From NCBI GenBank assembly GCA_018058125.1, contig JAGPCH010000060.1, forward strand, positions 1 to 7,402: a stretch of 7,402 bases of DNA, written 5' to 3'. This stretch comes from Ignavibacteria bacterium. Lineage in GTDB: Bacteria > Bacteroidota > Ignavibacteria > Tepidaquicellales > Tepidaquicellaceae. The notes beneath the pieces are model-generated. The model was not told the origin of the DNA. It did no database searches and saw only the letters and a list, made by a program, of their open reading frames with translations. Position numbers and translations under genes: made by a program. Each line of letters opens with the position of its first letter. Positions within the stretch are counted from its first letter, which is position 1. Of this stretch, positions 4,860-7,402 are shown piece by piece.

Positions 4860-6752
4860 TTATTTTATCAAAGTCATTTTTTTAGACTCTGTAAAATCTC
4901 CGGAAACGCCTGTTGCAATTAATTTATAAAAATATACTCCACTGGAAAGCGCACTGCCCTTTTCTTTTGATGAAAATTCAACAGAATAAAAACCTGCATT
5001 TTGCTTTTCATTAATTAAAGTTGCAACTTCATTTCCAAGAATATCAAAAATTTTGATAGAAACGTTTGCTGCATTTGGGATTGAATATTTTATCAGAGTT
5101 GATGGATTGAACGGATTCGGATAATTTTGCGCAAGTACATATTTTTCCGGAACGCCTATCACGACTTCATTACTAAGATCAAAATATTCATAGTTACCAT
5201 TGTAGTCGATCTGTTTGAGTCTGTATTCATATCTTCCCGAGTTCAGTTCTTTATCTTCGAATGAATAATTCTGATTTAAAGTTGAATTTCCAAAACCCTT
5301 TACATTTCCAAGATAAGTCCACTTATTATTTTCTTCAGTATTATTTCTTTCAATATCAAAACCGGAGTTGTTGGTTTCGTATGAAGTACTCCAGCTTAGA
5401 GTAACATTCCTCGAATCAGTCGATGAAGTAAATGAAGTAAGTTCGACAGGCAAAGGTACATCAGGCGTAATATAGACTTTGAAAATATATTCACTTGCAG
5501 AAGATGGTCCCTGATTAGGTTCTTCAGCTTTAATTCCGCCGAAAATGTATCCTACAAAAGTTCTGCCAATGATCTGATCGAGTTTCATAATACCATTTTC
5601 ATAATGAGGAACAGTTGGATCAAGTATAAATTTAGCATTGGAGCCGAGCAGTCCGGGAAATTTCAATCCAAGTACTTTTTCTTCATAAGTTCCGTTTGGA
5701 AATTTCGTAAGCGTCGTTATGTCTTTTATGAACGGAACCTGTGAATCGATTTTAAGTGCATTTGTCAGAGTATCATAATAATATAAACTCGTGCCTCCGA
5801 AAAATGTAGTGTGCATTTTCTGATTCGTATTATTATATAATGTCATATACGAACAAGTGTACTGACTCATCTTTTGCTCGAAAGTATAATCTATAGTGAT
5901 CCCTGATTCATCAATAACAACAGGATTCAAAAAAGGAAGGTCAACATTGTATTTGAAAACACCGCCGTAAAGAGTAAGGTATTCCGAAACTCCGTCCGGT
6001 TTAATTCCAGGCACCAGGTTCATATCACGCCTGTGGTATTCGGCAGTATCGGTATAGGCAGTATAATCAGCAATGCTTACATTACCGCCGTTATCAATAA
6101 TTTTAAATTTTCTTATCTGATTAGTATAGACCTGATTATTTACAGTTATTCTGTATGGTCCGGTAAAAATATGTCCTCCGGCAAGATAAAAATAATCACC
6201 GATAGATTGCAGTTCACCGCCGCATACTTTCATTCGCGTGTCTGAAAGCTGTCTGACATAAGGCGCAATGCTTGTTCCATTCACAACTGCATTAATGGTC
6301 TCACTAATATCGATTACTTTCAGCAAAGGAAAAGTAAGAAGACTATTGGATGTACTGTCGTAACCGTATCCGCCGAGATAATATAATTTATTTCCGACCT
6401 GAGTATATTGCATGTTAGTGGATCTGAACTGATCGGCAACTGCAAACGGAAGATCAAGAAATATGTTCCTGGACCATACCTGATGAGTGACAGGGTCGAT
6501 CACGTAAATAAATTTATTCGAAAACTGTTTAGGGAAAGAATTTGATGCGCTGAATCCGTGAAGACCGTTGATCCTTCCACCTATGAAAAGCCACTTACCT
6601 TCAGACTGTGCAAAGGCAAAAGACTGAATAGCAGGAGCATCAGCAATGTCAATCTGTTCAAGTTCAACTGAGTAAGGATCTGAATCTGCTTTTACAAAAT
6701 TGACGCTGAAAAGAAAAATTAACATTACTGTAACTTGTAATAATAATTTCAT
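4860..6752 (-). CDS. Secreted kelch-like beta-propeller protein with Fn3-like module and T9SS type A sorting domain
   Basis: The 630-residue product starts with a Sec signal peptide (residues 1-22, ending 'FVKA'). The body (about 25-430) has kelch-style Gly-Gly turns after hydrophobic strands: 'WLFIGGR' (54-60), 'LYYLGGYGY' (123-131), 'FYLAGGHIF' (188-196), 'LTLYGGVF' (259-266), 'TTFFGGTSLYYYD' (315-327) and 'VGYIFGGIKA' (400-409). The spacing of roughly 56-86 residues suggests a six- or seven-bladed propeller. Residues about 434-533 form a Fn3-like module, 'PVELTSFT...VTLSWST...NNSGFDIERN...YEYRLKQIDYNG', common in T9SS cargo. The sorting domain is 534-630, with NYPNPFNP at 543-550. No enzymatic residues are recognisable. 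The protein is probably surface-exposed or released, with a binding or structural role. The ATG at 6752-6750 has an A-rich leader without Shine-Dalgarno. It follows its paralogue after 29 bp, so the two are probably co-transcribed, and the hairpin at 4788-4843 follows it. Confidence 0.85.
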   Translation of the reverse strand: MKLLLQVTVMLIFLFSVNFVKADSDPYSVELEQIDIADAPAIQSFAFAQSEGKWLFIGGRINGLHGFSASNSFPKQFSNKFIYVIDPVTHQVWSRNIFLDLPFAVADQFRSTNMQYTQVGNKLYYLGGYGYDSTSNSLLTFPLLKVIDISETINAVVNGTSIAPYVRQLSDTRMKVCGGELQSIGDYFYLAGGHIFTGPYRITVNNQVYTNQIRKFKIIDNGGNVSIADYTAYTDTAEYHRRDMNLVPGIKPDGVSEYLTLYGGVFKYNVDLPFLNPVVIDESGITIDYTFEQKMSQYTCSYMTLYNNTNQKMHTTFFGGTSLYYYDTLTNALKIDSQVPFIKDITTLTKFPNGTYEEKVLGLKFPGLLGSNAKFILDPTVPHYENGIMKLDQIIGRTFVGYIFGGIKAEEPNQGPSSASEYIFKVYITPDVPLPVELTSFTSSTDSRNVTLSWSTSYETNNSGFDIERNNTEENNKWTYLGNVKGFGNSTLNQNYSFEDKELNSGRYEYRLKQIDYNGNYEYFDLSNEVVIGVPEKYVLAQNYPNPFNPSTLIKYSIPNAANVSIKIFDILGNEVATLINEKQNAGFYSVEFSSKEKGSALSSGVYFYKLIATGVSGDFTESKKMTLIK

Positions 6753-6781
6753 TTATTTTTTTGTTAATTGAGTTAAGAAAT

Positions 6782-7402
6782 TTATTTTAAAAGGAACATT
6801 TTTCTTGTCTCAGAATATGAATCTGTTTCTATTTTATAATAATAAACTCCGCTTGAGAATGAGCTCCCGTCCCATTGCACCTGATAGCTGCCGGGTGAAA
6901 GATTTTCATTCACTAAAGTGGTAACTTCATTTCCCAGTACATCATATATTTTCAATGTAACAAATCCCGATTCTGAAATTCCAAATCCTAAATTTGTAGT
7001 TGGATTAAACGGATTCGGATAGTTCTGACGAAGTTCATATTTATCCGGAACATTTGCTCCGATGTGATTTATGTTAACTGACTTTGGAGTAATATAAACT
7101 TTTAAGATATAATCACTCGGAAAGCTTGGAGTATTATTAGGAAGCAAAGCTCTTATGCCGCCGAAAACATATCCGGCAAATGTTCTGCCGGATAGTTCAT
7201 TTAGTTTAATAATTTTATTGGATGTCTGAGCGATTGATGGATTGAGTATAAACTTTGCATTTGTTCCAAGCAAAGCCGGCATTCTTACCTGTGATAAATA
7301 TTCAGAGGAAGTTCCGTCGGATTTTCTGGTAATTGTTGAAATATCGTCAATGAACGGAACGAGTGAATCATATTCAAGCTGCTGCGAAATTGTGTTATAA
7401 TA
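6782..7402 (-). CDS. Paralogue of the kelch-like secreted protein, C-terminal 206 residues with T9SS sorting domain (runs off right edge)
   Basis: The minus-strand frame is open from the right edge to a TAA at 6784-6782, so the true start lies outside the window. The Met at 7282-7280 is internal, because 40 codons upstream of it align with the neighbour. Here 'YDSLVPFIDDISTITRKSDG' corresponds to 'IDSQVPFIKDITTLTKFPNG' in the gene at 4860. The homology continues through 'ALLGTNAKFILNP', 'GRTFAGYVFGGIRA' and 'DYILKVYITP'. Right after YITP the Fn3-like module of the neighbour is missing: a short linker (KSVNINHIGANVPDKYELRQ) leads straight into NYPNPFNPTT. The sorting domain matches that of the FG-GAP gene at 2889 far better than that of its body-paralogue. 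Function and location should be as for the neighbour: Sec then T9SS export, propeller fold. It is the upstream gene of a likely two-gene unit. Confidence 0.85.
   Translation of the reverse strand, partial: YYNTISQQLEYDSLVPFIDDISTITRKSDGTSSEYLSQVRMPALLGTNAKFILNPSIAQTSNKIIKLNELSGRTFAGYVFGGIRALLPNNTPSFPSDYILKVYITPKSVNINHIGANVPDKYELRQNYPNPFNPTTNLGFGISESGFVTLKIYDVLGNEVTTLVNENLSPGSYQVQWDGSSFSSGVYYYKIETDSYSETRKMFLLK
6962..6996 (-). repeat. Decayed heptamer repeat in the second sorting domain
   Basis: The plus strand divides into AAATCCC, GATTCTG, AAATTCC, AAATCCT and AAATTTG. This is the positional equivalent of the cleaner array at 3069-3103 and encodes 'NLGFGISESGF'. The lower regularity fits an older copy held by protein-level selection. 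Confidence 0.45.

Noticed and set aside
6033..6245. 70-codon plus-strand frame in the kelch-like gene
   Set aside because: It is antisense to the propeller body and matches nothing recognisable.
7280..7282. Internal ATG as the start of the right-edge gene
   Set aside because: Forty open codons upstream align with the neighbouring paralogue, and a start here would leave no signal peptide on a T9SS cargo.

Overview
This is an AT-rich bacterial window. It probably comes from the Ignavibacteria or a neighbouring lineage of the Bacteroidota/Chlorobi group. Three genes end in the type IX secretion (T9SS) type A sorting domain with an NYPNPFNP motif, a 'LGNEVATLVNE'-type middle and an 'SSGVYFY..' tail. 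That combination is characteristic of the Ignavibacteria and relatives. The genes also lack clear Shine-Dalgarno sequences and have A/T-rich leaders, as is usual for that group. The taxonomic placement is inference.

Layout. Positions 1-574 (minus strand) hold the N-terminal 191 codons of a deoxyhypusine/homospermidine synthase family protein that runs off the left edge. Positions 575-1305 are a junkyard between divergent genes. They contain a decayed T9SS sorting-domain tail (784-909), a small antitoxin-like gene interrupted by an in-frame TGA (996-1184), and three blocks of a 7-bp tandem repeat (TTGATAR family). One of these blocks lies inside the sorting-domain remnant, in inverted orientation. 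Positions 1306-2799 (plus) encode an exported PhoD-like metallophosphatase with no T9SS tail. Converging on it from the minus strand is a 588-residue eight-repeat FG-GAP/VCBS propeller protein with a T9SS tail (2889-4655). A 204-bp spacer follows, with two nested or imperfect inverted repeats, one of them the likely terminator of the upstream unit. Next come two tandem minus-strand paralogues 29 bp apart: a complete 630-residue kelch-like propeller protein with a fibronectin-like module and a T9SS tail (4860-6752), and the C-terminal 206 residues of its paralogue (6782-7402, running off the right edge).

How the genes relate. The right-hand two thirds is a small cluster of secreted, probably cell-surface, beta-propeller proteins exported by Sec and then T9SS. 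Their own function is not recognisable beyond the fold. The two tandem paralogues are probably co-transcribed. The phosphatase is exported by a different C-terminal logic and is transcribed separately. The cytoplasmic polyamine/hypusine-type enzyme is unrelated.

The most interesting structure is modular. The paralogue at 6782 shares its body with the gene at 4860, but its sorting domain is close to that of the gene at 2889. Heptanucleotide tandem repeats encode part of the sorting domains and also recur in the intergenic DNA.
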